Shown here in pieces: positions 27,377-36,691 of a DNA stretch of 64,000 bases. The translations under genes were made by a program, and so were the position numbers. This DNA comes from Sphingobium indicum B90A. Lineage in GTDB: Bacteria; Pseudomonadota; Alphaproteobacteria; Sphingomonadales; Sphingomonadaceae. Location of the stretch: NCBI RefSeq assembly GCF_000264945.2, contig NZ_CP013070.1, positions 1,178,001 through 1,242,000 on the forward strand, read 5' to 3'. The notes beneath the pieces are model-generated. The model made no database searches. It saw only the letters and a program-made list of their open reading frames with translations, and was not told where the DNA came from. Position 1 is the first letter of the stretch. The number at the start of each line of letters is the position of its first letter.

Positions 27377-29178
27377 CAGTCGGAACCGCCCGCGATGCTG
27401 GCGGCGATGCTGGCGCTGGCGATCGGTTTCCTGGGCGTCAGGCGCACCAGGCGCGTGCCCTTCGCTCCGGGGAAGGTCGGCCAGAGTCCCTGCGCCATTC
27501 CAGCCAGCGATTCCGCGCTGCCCTTTGCCTGGATCTGGTACATCCAATAATTGCGCATCACGATGTTCACATAGGCGCGCGTCTCGTAATAGGGCAGGGA
27601 TTCGATGAACAGCAGCGGATCGCCATTGTCCTTCACTTCGCTGTTCCAGCGCTCGACCGGCATCGGCCCGGCATTATAGGCGGCCATCACCTTGGGCAGC
27701 AGCCCTCCAGTCGCGCCCATGTCGCGCAGATTTTCCAGATAGCGCTGGCCATATTCCATATTGGTGGACGGCACGAACAATTGGTCGGAGGCCGAAAGTC
27801 CCATCAGGTTGCCCGTACTGGGCAGCACCTGCATCAACCCCCTGGCGCCCGCGCTGCTCACGACATCCCGGCGGAAACCCGATTCCTGGAGCGCATGGGC
27901 ATAGATCAACGCGGGGTCGACCCGCCATCCGCCGTCCGGCCGCCAATCGGGAGCGGGGAAGCGAGCGAAACTGCCCGGCTGCTTGCCCACGGGACCATTA
28001 TGGGCGAGCCAGAGCTGCGTTTCCGGCAGGCTGAGCGCACCCGCCAGCCGGATCAGCGCATCATATTGCCCGGTCCCGCCGATCTTCGCCTGATAGCGGA
28101 GAATCTGGTCGGCCCGCGCCGTTTCGCCGATGGCGGACAGGGCTATCGCCGCCCGCACATTCGGACTGTCCTTGAGCTGCTGCCATTCCGCGGCGCCGAA
28201 GCGCGGCGCGGAGGGCGCGCCGCCCAGCGGCACGGCCAGCGTTTCGCGCGCCAGCAGGCCATAGAAGCTCTCTTCCGAGCGAGCGGCGGTCTTCAGCAGA
28301 TTTTCGACCCGTTCCGGCTCTCCGCACACCATATAGGCGCGCGCCGACCAATAGGCGCCGGCGGCCCGCATGTCGCTGTTGCCCGCCAGCGCCGCGACAT
28401 TGGCGAAAGCGGGGGCGGCGGCGCGGCAGTCATTCTGGCGCCAGGCCGCAAGGCCGGTCGTCCAATAGGCCTGCACCGCCCAATCGCCGCCGCTCCGGCC
28501 TTCAAGCGCCTTAGCCGCCATGCGCCGGGCATTGGCGTCGTCGCTCTCGATATAATAGGCCCAGGCGACGCGTTGCCGCACTTCGGTGAGGCCTTCCGGC
28601 GTCAGCCCGGCCTCGCCCGTGGCGAGCAAGGCTTCGGCGCCGGCCGGATCGTCATTCTTGATGAACGGCTGGATTTGGCCGACCAGCGCCTGGGCCAGCG
28701 CATCGGTCTTCACCGCCGCGACATATTCGCGGCGGGGCGCGCCGCCCAGCCAGACCATCTTCTGCACCTGCGGCAGGACCGGCAGGATCGTGGCGCCGCG
28801 CTTCTGCGCCAGCCGGGAAAGCTGATCCGCCTTGTCCAGCCACGGCGCCTTGTCGATGAGGTCGAGCAGATCGAACAGCTCTACCCGGGGCGAATTCCTG
28901 GCGAGGTAAAGTTCGGCCAGGGCGACCGGGCGGAAAGCGTCCTGCGCGTCCAGCGCGCCGATCATCGCCTTCGCGTCCATCCATTTCTGATCGCGCAAAG
29001 CCGCGTATATGGCGCCGTACCGCCCCTTGTCGGCGTCATTCAACCGGAGAGGCGATGAGGACAGGTCACTGGAAATCGCGGAAACCGGAACCGCCGTGTC
29101 GGCGTTCGCCGGAGAAGCGGCGATCGCGGCGAAAGCCATCGCCGCCGCGCAGGACGAAAGGGTGGTTGCGCGAATCAC
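27376..29178 (-). CDS. slt: Soluble lytic murein transglycosylase (Slt70-like)
   Basis: Cuts peptidoglycan between MurNAc and GlcNAc, leaving 1,6-anhydro ends, in the periplasm. The protein is 600 residues with a signal peptide (about 1-26). A long alpha-superhelical region (about 45-400) precedes a C-terminal SLT goose-lysozyme domain. The catalytic glutamate is Glu432 in [11 protein letters not shown], with [13 protein letters not shown] and YNAGP following. The GTG start at 29178 overlaps the upstream stop (GTGA). Central gene of a coupled three-gene operon with moaB downstream. Confidence 0.92.
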   Translation of the reverse strand: MIRATTLSSCAAAMAFAAIAASPANADTAVPVSAISSDLSSSPLRLNDADKGRYGAIYAALRDQKWMDAKAMIGALDAQDAFRPVALAELYLARNSPRVELFDLLDLIDKAPWLDKADQLSRLAQKRGATILPVLPQVQKMVWLGGAPRREYVAAVKTDALAQALVGQIQPFIKNDDPAGAEALLATGEAGLTPEGLTEVRQRVAWAYYIESDDANARRMAAKALEGRSGGDWAVQAYWTTGLAAWRQNDCRAAAPAFANVAALAGNSDMRAAGAYWSARAYMVCGEPERVENLLKTAARSEESFYGLLARETLAVPLGGAPSAPRFGAAEWQQLKDSPNVRAAIALSAIGETARADQILRYQAKIGGTGQYDALIRLAGALSLPETQLWLAHNGPVGKQPGSFARFPAPDWRPDGGWRVDPALIYAHALQESGFRRDVVSSAGARGLMQVLPSTGNLMGLSASDQLFVPSTNMEYGQRYLENLRDMGATGGLLPKVMAAYNAGPMPVERWNSEVKDNGDPLLFIESLPYYETRAYVNIVMRNYWMYQIQAKGSAESLAGMAQGLWPTFPGAKGTRLVRLTPRKPIASASIAASIAGGSD

Positions 29179-29879
29179 TTAGCCATTTCCTCGATCAGAC
29201 CTTGCAGCACATGCCAACATTCCGCCTTTGCCGCGGGCTGGCCAAGCAGCAAACGCGGGTGAAATGTGGCGAAGACGGGTAAGGTGCCGCCGTCATGGTT
29301 AAAAACCCGTGAACCTGAATCCGCGGCGGGCAACAGGGCGCGGATCGTCCGGTCGCCCAACAACAGCAATCTTCGCGGGGCGGCAAGCATCACATATGTG
29401 CGCATGCGCGCCGCGGCCGCCGCCAGGTCCGACGCCTCCACCATCGCGCCCGGCGGGCGGGACAGGAAGAGGGACGCGAGGTGGACGTCCTGCCGTTGGA
29501 GCCCGATGGCCCGCAACATGGCGTCGAACAACTGTCCCGCGCGATCGCTGAGCAGCGTTCCGGCGCCGATGTCCACCGGATCGGGCATGTCGGTGATGAC
29601 CATGAGCGGCGCGTCGACGGGTCCGGCGGGCATGATCGCGGCGCCCGGCCAGCGCCGTTCCGGCTGCGCGGCATCCTGCGCAAGCCAGGTCAGGAAGGAT
29701 TCGAGCGAATGGGGCCTCGGCTGGGCGGGACCGTCTTCGGGAACGGCAGCGCGTATCCGCGCCGACTGTTGAAGGGGACGCAGCCAATTGGTCGGCTCCT
29801 CCCCCATGGCGCAATCCACGCCGGCCAGGCTCCACCACGCCATATAGGCATTGGCGGCGTCCGCCAGATTTTCCCGCAT
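29175..29879 (-). CDS. Uracil-DNA glycosylase superfamily protein with degenerate motifs
   Basis: About 234 residues. The C-terminal two thirds align by eye with family 4/5 uracil-DNA glycosylases: a hydrophobic strand PLMVITDMPDPVD where GEAPG is expected, SDRAGQLFDAMLRAIGL, FLSRPPG where the iron-sulfur enzymes have CRPPG, a LLLLGDRTIRALL strand, and FHPRLLL in place of the HPS-type motif. So motif 1 and at least one cluster cysteine are lost. The ATG at 29879 is chosen because GGGG precedes it by four bases. Coupled to slt by a GTGA overlap. Activity as a glycosylase is doubtful. Confidence 0.7.
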   Translation of the reverse strand: MRENLADAANAYMAWWSLAGVDCAMGEEPTNWLRPLQQSARIRAAVPEDGPAQPRPHSLESFLTWLAQDAAQPERRWPGAAIMPAGPVDAPLMVITDMPDPVDIGAGTLLSDRAGQLFDAMLRAIGLQRQDVHLASLFLSRPPGAMVEASDLAAAAARMRTYVMLAAPRRLLLLGDRTIRALLPAADSGSRVFNHDGGTLPVFATFHPRLLLGQPAAKAECWHVLQGLIEEMAK

Positions 29880-29911
29880 TAATCCCCGCATTGATTGTCT
29901 TGGGCCAGAGG

Positions 29912-29927
29912 TTGACGCCGTGGTCAA
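29912..29927. promoter_or_regulatory. Palindrome TTGAC-N6-GTCAA between divergent genes
   Basis: A perfect 5+5 bp inverted repeat with a 6-bp centre lies in the 139-bp gap between the UDG-like gene (minus) and the ETF-ubiquinone oxidoreductase gene (plus). It could be an operator for either. No regulator can be named, and a chance occurrence is possible. Confidence 0.3.
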
Positions 29928-30018
29928 GTTTCTTCATCGCCCTCAGTGGTAAAACGTTTGGGTAGCGCGGCGACCGGATCGGGAGGGAAACCCACGGCGT
30001 CGACGGAATGGAGGGATT

Positions 30019-31671
30019 ATGAGCGAACGGGATTCGATGCCCTATGACATCGTCATCGTCGGCGGAGGGCCGGCGGGGCTGTCTTCGGCCATCCGGCTGA
30101 AGCAGCTCGCGAACGAGGCCGGGCGGGAATTGTCGGTTTGCGTGCTGGAGAAGGGATCGGAAATCGGCGCCCATATCCTGTCGGGCGCGGTGGTGGACCC
30201 CAAGGCGCTGGACGAGCTCCTCCCCCAATGGCGCGACATGGGCTGCCCTATGGCGGAAGTGCCGGTGACGGACAACCAGCACTGGTTCCTCAGCAAGGGC
30301 GGCAAGATCAGCATGCCGCACATCATGACGCCGGGCTGGATGCACAACAAGGGCACCTACACTGGGTCGCTTGGCAATCTCTGCCGCTGGCTGGCCGAAC
30401 AGGCCGAGGGGTTGGGCGTGGAAATCTTCCCCGGCTTCGCGGCGGCGGAAATCCTCTACCATGAGGACGGGTCGGTGAAGGGCGTCGCGACCGGCGACAT
30501 GGGCGTCGACCGGGAGGGCAATCGCAAGCCCGACTATCAGCCGGGGCTGGAACTGCATGCCCGCTACACCTTCTTTGCGGAGGGGGCGCGCGGCCATCTG
30601 ACCAAGATATTGAAGCGCCAGTTCGCGCTCGACGCCGACAGCGAGCCGCAGGTCTATGGCCTGGGCATGAAGGAATTGTGGGACATCGATCCCGCCAAGC
30701 ACAAGCCGGGCCTCGTCATTCATACCCAGGGGTGGCCGCTGACGGACGCTTATGGCGGCGGCTTCCTCTACCATCAGGCCAATGGGCAGGTGGCGCTGGG
30801 CTTCGTCGTCGGGCTGGGCTATCGCAACCCCTATCTCTACCCGTTCGAGGAGTTCCAGCGCTGGAAGCAGCATCCGGAAATCCGCAAATATCTGGAGGGC
30901 GGCCGCCGCGTTTCCTATGGCGCGCGGGCGATCAACGAGGGCGGCTGGCAGTCGATCCCGACCCTGGCCTTCCCCGGCGGCGCGCTGATCGGCTGTTCGG
31001 CGGGCTTCGTCAACGTGCCCCGCATCAAGGGCACGCATACGGCGATGAAGTCGGGCATGCTGGCGGCGGAATCCGCCTTCGCGGCGATCCAGGCTGAACG
31101 GTCAAGCGACGTGCTGGACGATTATGAGGCGAACCTGCGGTCGAGCTGGATCGCGACCGAGCTGCAACTGGTCAAGAATGCCGAGCCGCTGCTGTCGAAG
31201 TTCGGCAACAGCATCGGCACGGTGCTGGCGGGCATCGACATGTGGATGCGCACGCTGAAGATCGGCCTGCCCTTCACGATGAAGCACAAGCCCGACGCGG
31301 AGAAGCTGTGGCGCAAGGACGTGTCGAGGAAGATCGACTATCCCAAGCCCGACGGCGTGATCAGCTTCGACCGGCTGTCGTCGGTGTTCCTCAGCAACAC
31401 CAACCATGAGGAGGATCAGCCGGTCCATCTCCAGCTCAAAAATCCGGAAATCCCGATTTCCTACAACCTCCCCCTTTATGACGAGCCGGCGCAACGCTAT
31501 TGTCCGGCGGGCGTCTATGAAGTGGTCGGGCTGGACGAGGGCAATCCCCGCTTCCAGATCAACGCGCAGAATTGCGTCCACTGCAAGACGTGCGACATCA
31601 AGGATCCGACCCAGAACATCAACTGGGTCGTGCCCGAAGGCGGTGGAGGGCCGAACTATCCGAACATGTAG
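30019..31671 (+). CDS. Electron transfer flavoprotein-ubiquinone oxidoreductase
   Basis: Passes electrons from acyl-CoA and other dehydrogenases, via ETF, to the ubiquinone pool at the inner membrane. The protein is 550 residues. The N-terminal FAD-binding motif is VIVGGGPAGLSSAIRL; the middle part has the membrane-associated GWMHNKGTYTGSLGNL region; the C-terminal [4Fe-4S] cysteines are in CPAGVYE and CVHCKTCDIKDPTQNI. The length is normal for ETF-QO. It starts a compact plus-strand gene run; the next gene follows within about 30 bases or overlaps. Confidence 0.95.
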   Translation: MSERDSMPYDIVIVGGGPAGLSSAIRLKQLANEAGRELSVCVLEKGSEIGAHILSGAVVDPKALDELLPQWRDMGCPMAEVPVTDNQHWFLSKGGKISMPHIMTPGWMHNKGTYTGSLGNLCRWLAEQAEGLGVEIFPGFAAAEILYHEDGSVKGVATGDMGVDREGNRKPDYQPGLELHARYTFFAEGARGHLTKILKRQFALDADSEPQVYGLGMKELWDIDPAKHKPGLVIHTQGWPLTDAYGGGFLYHQANGQVALGFVVGLGYRNPYLYPFEEFQRWKQHPEIRKYLEGGRRVSYGARAINEGGWQSIPTLAFPGGALIGCSAGFVNVPRIKGTHTAMKSGMLAAESAFAAIQAERSSDVLDDYEANLRSSWIATELQLVKNAEPLLSKFGNSIGTVLAGIDMWMRTLKIGLPFTMKHKPDAEKLWRKDVSRKIDYPKPDGVISFDRLSSVFLSNTNHEEDQPVHLQLKNPEIPISYNLPLYDEPAQRYCPAGVYEVVGLDEGNPRFQINAQNCVHCKTCDIKDPTQNINWVVPEGGGGPNYPNM

Positions 31672-31702
31672 GCGCCTACCTCAACAGGCATTTGCTGCGA
31701 TC

Positions 31703-33325
31703 ATGCTGGCGCTGCCCGCCGTGGCGGGCGCATCGGTGGACCCGGGCGGCGCATTGCATGCCTATATGCGGGGGCGCCTGGCCGATGACGACGGCGCTCC
31801 CGGCCTTGCGCTGACCAGCTATCGGCAGGCGCTGGCGGGCGATCCCGGCAGCCTGGATGTCGCCCGGCGCTCCTATTTCCAGGCGGTGATCAGCGGCGAC
31901 ATGGCGCTGGCGCTGCGCTCCGCCGCCGTGCTGGAGGGGGAGGGCATGCTGCCACGCGACGGCACGCTGCTCCAGATCGCGGACGCGCTGAACCGCAAGG
32001 ATTGGGCAGGCGCCCGCCTGATCGTCGACCGCCTGGTGGCGGAGGGCAATTTCGCCTTTCTGGCGCCGATCATGCGCAGTTGGATTTCGGTGGGGGAGGG
32101 GCGCTATGCGGCGCCCGTCATCGATCCCGCCGACCGCTTCGCGTCGCTCGCAAAGCGCTATCTTGACGAGCATCTGGCGCTGCAGGCGCTTCGCGGCGGC
32201 GATCTTCAGGCCGCCCGGCCAGCGATCAACCGCGCCCTTGCATTGCGGACGGCGGAGGCGGACGAACTGCGGCTGATCTTCGCGGGACAGTTGGCGGCGC
32301 AGGGCGCCAGGGCGGAGGCGCTGGCGCTTCTGCCCGAGACCCACGCCAATTTCGCGCTGGCCCGCGAGGACATCGCGCGGGGCAAGGCGCTTTCGCTCCA
32401 TGGCCGAGCGCTGACGGCGGGACAGGGTTTCGCCCGGCTGCTTACCCGGCTGGCCACCGACATATCATCGGACGGCAGCACGGGGTCGCTGGGGATCAGG
32501 CTGGCGCGCATCGCCGCCTTTGCCGATCCTGCCGGGGCCACGCCCCGCATCGTCGCCGCCGATTTGCTGGGCCGGGGCGGCTATGCGGCCTATGCTGTCG
32601 AGGAGGTCCGCAAGGTTCCCGGCACCGGTTGGCATGGCGCGCTGGCGCAGGCCGAATTGGTCGAGGCGTTGGCGGCGGCGGGACAGCGGCAGGAGGCGAT
32701 CGTCCTTGCCCGTACCCTGGCCGCCGTGCCCAATGCAGAGCCGGAGCGCCATGTCCGCCTGGGCCAGTTGCTGATGCAGGAGAAGGATTACCGGGCTGCC
32801 GCATCCGCCTTCCGCACGGCTCAGGCCAGCTATTCGGGCGATGCAGTCCCCTGGGCGCTGCTGTTGTTCGAGGGCAGCGCGCTGGAACAGGGCGCGCGAT
32901 GGGACGAGGCGCGCGCCGTGCTGGAACGGGCGGCGAGATTGGCCCCGGACGAACCCGCCATACTCAATTATCTGGGCTATGCGCAGATCGAGCGGCGGCA
33001 GAATATGGACGCGGCGCTGGAGTTGCTGAAAAAGGCGAGCGCGCTGAAGCCGCAGGACGCATCGATCACCGATTCCCTCGGTTGGGCGCAGTTCTTGACC
33101 GGGGACATTGATGCCGCCGTGCCGATGCTGGAGCGGGCAGCTGCCGGCGCGCCCTCCGACGCGACGATCAATGAACATCTGGGCGATGCGCTCTGGGCTG
33201 CCGGGCGGCGATATGAGGCGCGCTATGCCTGGCGCGCCGCGGCCGTCTTCGCCGAGGGAGAAACGGCGCAACGACTGGCCGCCAAGGCGAGAGAGGGGAT
33301 GAAGCCCGAATATGCCGCACGTTGA
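31703..33325 (+). CDS. Tetratricopeptide repeat protein, probably exported
   Basis: About 540 residues made almost wholly of TPR-like helical repeats, for example PGLALTSYRQALAGDPGSLD near the start and, more canonical, ARAVLERAARLAPDEPAI, AALELLKKASALKPQDASI and AAVPMLERAAAGAPSDATI near the C-terminus. Such proteins act as binding scaffolds, often in the cell envelope. The start is uncertain: ATG 31703 gives a truncated-looking signal sequence (MLALPAVAGA), while a GTG at 31643 inside the ETF-QO gene would give a full one (ending CRRLPQQAFAAIMLALPAVAGA region). It overlaps ispE by 14 bases. Confidence 0.8.
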   Translation: MLALPAVAGASVDPGGALHAYMRGRLADDDGAPGLALTSYRQALAGDPGSLDVARRSYFQAVISGDMALALRSAAVLEGEGMLPRDGTLLQIADALNRKDWAGARLIVDRLVAEGNFAFLAPIMRSWISVGEGRYAAPVIDPADRFASLAKRYLDEHLALQALRGGDLQAARPAINRALALRTAEADELRLIFAGQLAAQGARAEALALLPETHANFALAREDIARGKALSLHGRALTAGQGFARLLTRLATDISSDGSTGSLGIRLARIAAFADPAGATPRIVAADLLGRGGYAAYAVEEVRKVPGTGWHGALAQAELVEALAAAGQRQEAIVLARTLAAVPNAEPERHVRLGQLLMQEKDYRAAASAFRTAQASYSGDAVPWALLLFEGSALEQGARWDEARAVLERAARLAPDEPAILNYLGYAQIERRQNMDAALELLKKASALKPQDASITDSLGWAQFLTGDIDAAVPMLERAAAGAPSDATINEHLGDALWAAGRRYEARYAWRAAAVFAEGETAQRLAAKAREGMKPEYAAR

Positions 33326-34211
33326 AGCGGAGCATGTCGCCGCCCGCCCGGTGGAAGCGGGCGAACTGGTCGAAACCGCCTTCGCCAAGATCAATCTGGC
33401 GCTCCATGTCCGGGAAAGGCGGGCGGACGGCTATCATGCGCTGGAAAGCCTGTTCGTCTTCACCGAATTGGGCGACAGGCTGACGGGCCGCATCCGCGCG
33501 GATGGGGAAATCCGGCTGGAGATGGACGGGCCGTTCGGGCCTCTGCTGGATGGCGGGCCGGACAATCTGGTGATCAGGGCGGCCCGCGCATTGCAGGACC
33601 ATCTGGGGGACAGTCCCGGCGCCGACCTGAGGCTGACCAAGATCCTGCCCGTCGCCTCGGGCATTGGCGGCGGTTCCGCCGATGCCGCGGCGGCGTTGCG
33701 GTTGCTGATGCGACTCTGGAACGCGCCCGTGGCGCCCCAGCTTCTGGAACGCATCGCCTTGTCATTGGGGTCGGACGTTCCCGCCTGCCTCGGCAGCATT
33801 CCGCAAATGGTGCGCGGACGCGGCGAGATATTGCAGCCGCAGGTCATGGAGGGCCTGTCCGCCATGCCGATCCTGCTCGTCAATCCGGGCGTGGCGCTGT
33901 CGACCGCGCAGGTCTTCGGCGGGTGGGATCGACGCGACCGGGGGCCGCTTGCGGCCGAGGGGCTGGAGCAGCTGATCAGCGACGGGCGCAACGATCTGGA
34001 ACCTCCCGCCATGGCCGCAGCCCCGGTGATCGCCGATGTGCTGGCGGCGTTGAAGACCTGCGGCGGATTGCGCCTTGCCCGCATGTCGGGATCGGGCGCG
34101 ACCTGCTTCGCCCTGTTCGATACGGATCGGCAGATGGCGGAGGCGGCGGCAGCCTTGCGTGCGGCTCGGAACGGATGGTGGGTCGCGGAAACGAGGATCA
34201 GGGCGGCATGA
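33312..34211 (+). CDS. ispE: 4-diphosphocytidyl-2-C-methyl-D-erythritol kinase
   Basis: ATP-dependent phosphorylation in the MEP route to isoprenoid precursors. The protein is 299 residues. It has the GHMP-kinase N-terminal signature FAKINLALHVRERRADGYH, the glycine-rich ATP loop PVASGIGGGSADAAAALR, and the C-terminal MSGSGATCFALF. Overlaps the TPR gene at its start and the next gene at its stop (ATGA), so it is embedded in the operon. The 16-residue extension before the signature is a normal length variation. Confidence 0.95.
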   Translation: MPHVEAEHVAARPVEAGELVETAFAKINLALHVRERRADGYHALESLFVFTELGDRLTGRIRADGEIRLEMDGPFGPLLDGGPDNLVIRAARALQDHLGDSPGADLRLTKILPVASGIGGGSADAAAALRLLMRLWNAPVAPQLLERIALSLGSDVPACLGSIPQMVRGRGEILQPQVMEGLSAMPILLVNPGVALSTAQVFGGWDRRDRGPLAAEGLEQLISDGRNDLEPPAMAAAPVIADVLAALKTCGGLRLARMSGSGATCFALFDTDRQMAEAAAALRAARNGWWVAETRIRAA

Positions 34212-34924
34212 GCGAGGCCTTTACCCAGATCGATGGCGGCGATCTCAATATCCTGATCATTGCCGATCATGCCTCGGCGCATGTTCCGGCGGACATCGAC
34301 CTTGGGATCGACGCAGCGTTGCTGGGCGATCATATCGCAGTCGACATCGGCGTGGCGCAGGTCAGCGCGCTGCTGGCTCGGCAATTGGGCTGCACGGCCG
34401 TGCTGGGCGGCGTTTCGCGCCTCGTCATCGACCTCAACCGGGAAGAGGATGCGCCCGGCCTGCTGCCCGTGATGAGCGACGGCCATGCCGTTCCGGGCAA
34501 CCGCCATGCCGACCTGGCCGACCGGATGATGCGGTTCCACCATCCCTATCATCATCATGTCGCGCGGCTGCTGGAGCGCATGGCGTCGCCGTTCATCCTG
34601 TCGGTCCACAGCTTCACGCCCCGCCTGGCAAGCGATCCCGGCCAGAAGCGCCCCTGGGACATCGGCGTCCTCTACAACCGGGACGACAGGGCGGCGCGGA
34701 TAGCCATTCCCATGCTGGAGGCGGCGGGGCTGAAGGTGGGGGATCAACTGCCCTATTCGGGCAAGGTGCTGAACGCCACGATGAACCGCCATGCGGAGGG
34801 GAACGGCATTCCCTATCTGGGCATAGAGATGCGGCAGGACCTGGTCGGTGACGCGGACGGGCAAAGGCGATTTGCCGACATATTGACTCCGGTGGTGCTC
34901 GAATGCCGCGGCCGGCTCGCATGA
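34208..34924 (+). CDS. N-formylglutamate amidohydrolase family protein
   Basis: About 238 residues. Members release formate from N-formyl-L-glutamate (last step of one histidine degradation route) or act on related N-acyl amino acids. Family hallmarks are IADHASAHVPADI near the start, SRLVIDLNREED, the metal-site histidines in FILSVHSFTP, and YLGIEMRQDLV. No hut genes are nearby, so the histidine link is not supported by context. The ATG at 34208 overlaps the ispE stop. Confidence 0.82.
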   Translation: MSEAFTQIDGGDLNILIIADHASAHVPADIDLGIDAALLGDHIAVDIGVAQVSALLARQLGCTAVLGGVSRLVIDLNREEDAPGLLPVMSDGHAVPGNRHADLADRMMRFHHPYHHHVARLLERMASPFILSVHSFTPRLASDPGQKRPWDIGVLYNRDDRAARIAIPMLEAAGLKVGDQLPYSGKVLNATMNRHAEGNGIPYLGIEMRQDLVGDADGQRRFADILTPVVLECRGRLA

Positions 34925-34937
34925 CGGGCGGGATGGA

Positions 34938-35297
34938 ATGATGAGGCGGCGCGCCCTGATGAGCCTGCTCACATGCCTGGCGCTGGCCGGATGCGGCGGT
35001 TCATCGGGGGCTGGAGAGCTGGCTGGCAAGGGAAGGGAACTGATCTCCTGCGCGATCGGCCCGGGCGCCGAATGGAGCGAGGACTGCCCCGTCGAACGGG
35101 ATGGAGAACTGTTGACGGTGCGCCATGCCGACGGTGGCTTTCGGCGCTTCCGGATAGTCCATGACGGGCGCGGGATCGTGCCGGCGGACGGAGCGGAGGA
35201 GGCAAGCATTCTGGTCGCCGGCAAAGGCGCAATCGAGTTGAGCGTCGGACAGGACCGCTATCGCTTTCCCGCCCGCTTGTCCGAAGGGAAGAGATGA
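34938..35297 (+). CDS. Small lipoprotein of unknown function
   Basis: 119 residues with a basic start (MMRRR), a short hydrophobic stretch and a lipobox LAGC (Cys at about residue 19), so it should be lipidated and membrane-anchored. The mature part, with ELISCAIGPGAEWSEDCPVE and VRHADGGFRRFRIV, looks like a small beta domain with two further cysteines. No family recognised. It lies 13 bases after the amidohydrolase gene and overlaps nnrDE by four bases, so it belongs to the operon. Confidence 0.75.
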   Translation: MMRRRALMSLLTCLALAGCGGSSGAGELAGKGRELISCAIGPGAEWSEDCPVERDGELLTVRHADGGFRRFRIVHDGRGIVPADGAEEASILVAGKGAIELSVGQDRYRFPARLSEGKR

Positions 35298-36691
35298 TGC
35301 GCGGCCATGCGATCCTGACCGGCGCCGAGATGCGGGAGGCGGAACTGGCCGTCATGGCCGCCGGCATTCCCGAATATATGCTGATGGAGCGGGCGGGAGC
35401 CGCCGCTGCGGAGATCGTCTGGCGGGCAGGCGGGAAGCGCGACCTGCTGGTCCTTTGCGGCCCCGGCAACAATGGCGGCGACGGGTTCGTGATCGCGCGG
35501 CTGCTCCGGGCGCGGGGTGTGGCCGTGCGCGTCGCGGCGCTGGACAAAAGCCGGACGGACTCCAGCATGAAGGCGCGGGAGGCGTGGGGCGGCCCGGTCG
35601 AGAATTTCCTCGACGCCGCGCCGGCGACGCAGATCGTGGACGCTCTGTTCGGCACCGGCCTGTCGCGTGGACTGGACGCGGAGGTCGCGACGAAGCTGCG
35701 CGCCCTCGCCGAACAGGCGAGCTTCAGCTATGCTCTGGACCTGCCGAGCGGCGTGCAGACGGACACGGGCGAACTGCTGTCCGATGTGCCTGGCATGGGC
35801 GTCTGCATTGCCTTGGGCGCTCTCAAGCCGGCGCATATGTTGCAGCCTGCCGCAACATGCTGGCAGCGGCTGGTCTGCGCCGACATCGGCATCGAGACGT
35901 CCCATGCGAAAATGCACCGGCTCGCTCCCCCGCAACTGCATCGCCCAGGCCCGGCCGCGCATAAATATAGCCGTGGACTGGTCGCCGTGGTCGGCGGCGA
36001 GATGGCCGGCGCCGGGCTGCTCGCAAGCCAGGCGGCCGCGCATGGAGGGTCGGGCATGGTCCGGCACCTGGTTCAGGGCCAGGTCCAGGAAGGGCCGGGC
36101 GCCATTATCGCGGAGCGGACCGATGCAGCGCAGGATGTGGCGCATAGGCTGAATGATGGCCGGTTCAGGGCGGTTCTGGTCGGCCCGGGGCTGGGACGCG
36201 GGAAGGGCGCTTCGGATCGGTTGAAGGCGGTGCTTGCGGCCGGGCACCCGCTCGTTCTGGACGCCGATGCGCTGGTCCTGCTGGCGGAGGAGGGGCTGAA
36301 TGCCGTTCCGCCGGGCGCTGTCCTCACCCCCCATGAAGGCGAATTCGTCCGCCTGTTCGGAAATCTGCCGGGCAGCAAGGTGGAGCGGGCGCTGGAGGCG
36401 GCAAGACGGTCCCGCTCGACGCTGATCTACAAGGGCAGCGACAGCATCGTCGCCGCGCCGGATGGACGCGCCGTCCTGTCGCCTCCCGGTTCTTCCTGGC
36501 TTTCGACGGCGGGAACGGGCGATGTGCTCGCGGGACTGGTCGCTGCTCGGCTTGCCGTCACGGGCGACGGATTTCGGGCGGCGTGCGAGGCGCTGTGGCT
36601 GCACGGGGAGGCCGCCCGGCGGGCGGGCGCGGCTTTCATCGCCGACGATTTGCTTGTGGAGCTGCCAGCGGCTATCGCCTCCCGCCTGTGA
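35294..36691 (+). CDS. nnrDE: Bifunctional NAD(P)H-hydrate epimerase/dehydratase
   Basis: Repairs damaged, hydrated NADH and NADPH. The N-terminal half (about 1-205) epimerises the hydrate (LMERAGAAAAEIV, LCGPGNNGGDGFVIARLL). The C-terminal half (about 220-460) is an ADP-dependent dehydratase with the ribokinase-like signatures VLVGPGLGRG, VLTPHEGEFVRLFG and STAGTGDVLAGL. The protein is 465 residues, a little short of E. coli YjeF/Nnr, but both domains are complete. Four-base overlaps on both sides couple it to the lipoprotein and the methyltransferase genes. Confidence 0.94.
   Translation: MMRGHAILTGAEMREAELAVMAAGIPEYMLMERAGAAAAEIVWRAGGKRDLLVLCGPGNNGGDGFVIARLLRARGVAVRVAALDKSRTDSSMKAREAWGGPVENFLDAAPATQIVDALFGTGLSRGLDAEVATKLRALAEQASFSYALDLPSGVQTDTGELLSDVPGMGVCIALGALKPAHMLQPAATCWQRLVCADIGIETSHAKMHRLAPPQLHRPGPAAHKYSRGLVAVVGGEMAGAGLLASQAAAHGGSGMVRHLVQGQVQEGPGAIIAERTDAAQDVAHRLNDGRFRAVLVGPGLGRGKGASDRLKAVLAAGHPLVLDADALVLLAEEGLNAVPPGAVLTPHEGEFVRLFGNLPGSKVERALEAARRSRSTLIYKGSDSIVAAPDGRAVLSPPGSSWLSTAGTGDVLAGLVAARLAVTGDGFRAACEALWLHGEAARRAGAAFIADDLLVELPAAIASRL

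Noticed and set aside
34208-34924. Assignment of the amidohydrolase to a histidine-degradation (hut) operon
   Set aside because: No other hut genes are nearby and the neighbours are ispE and nnrDE, so only the family name is given.
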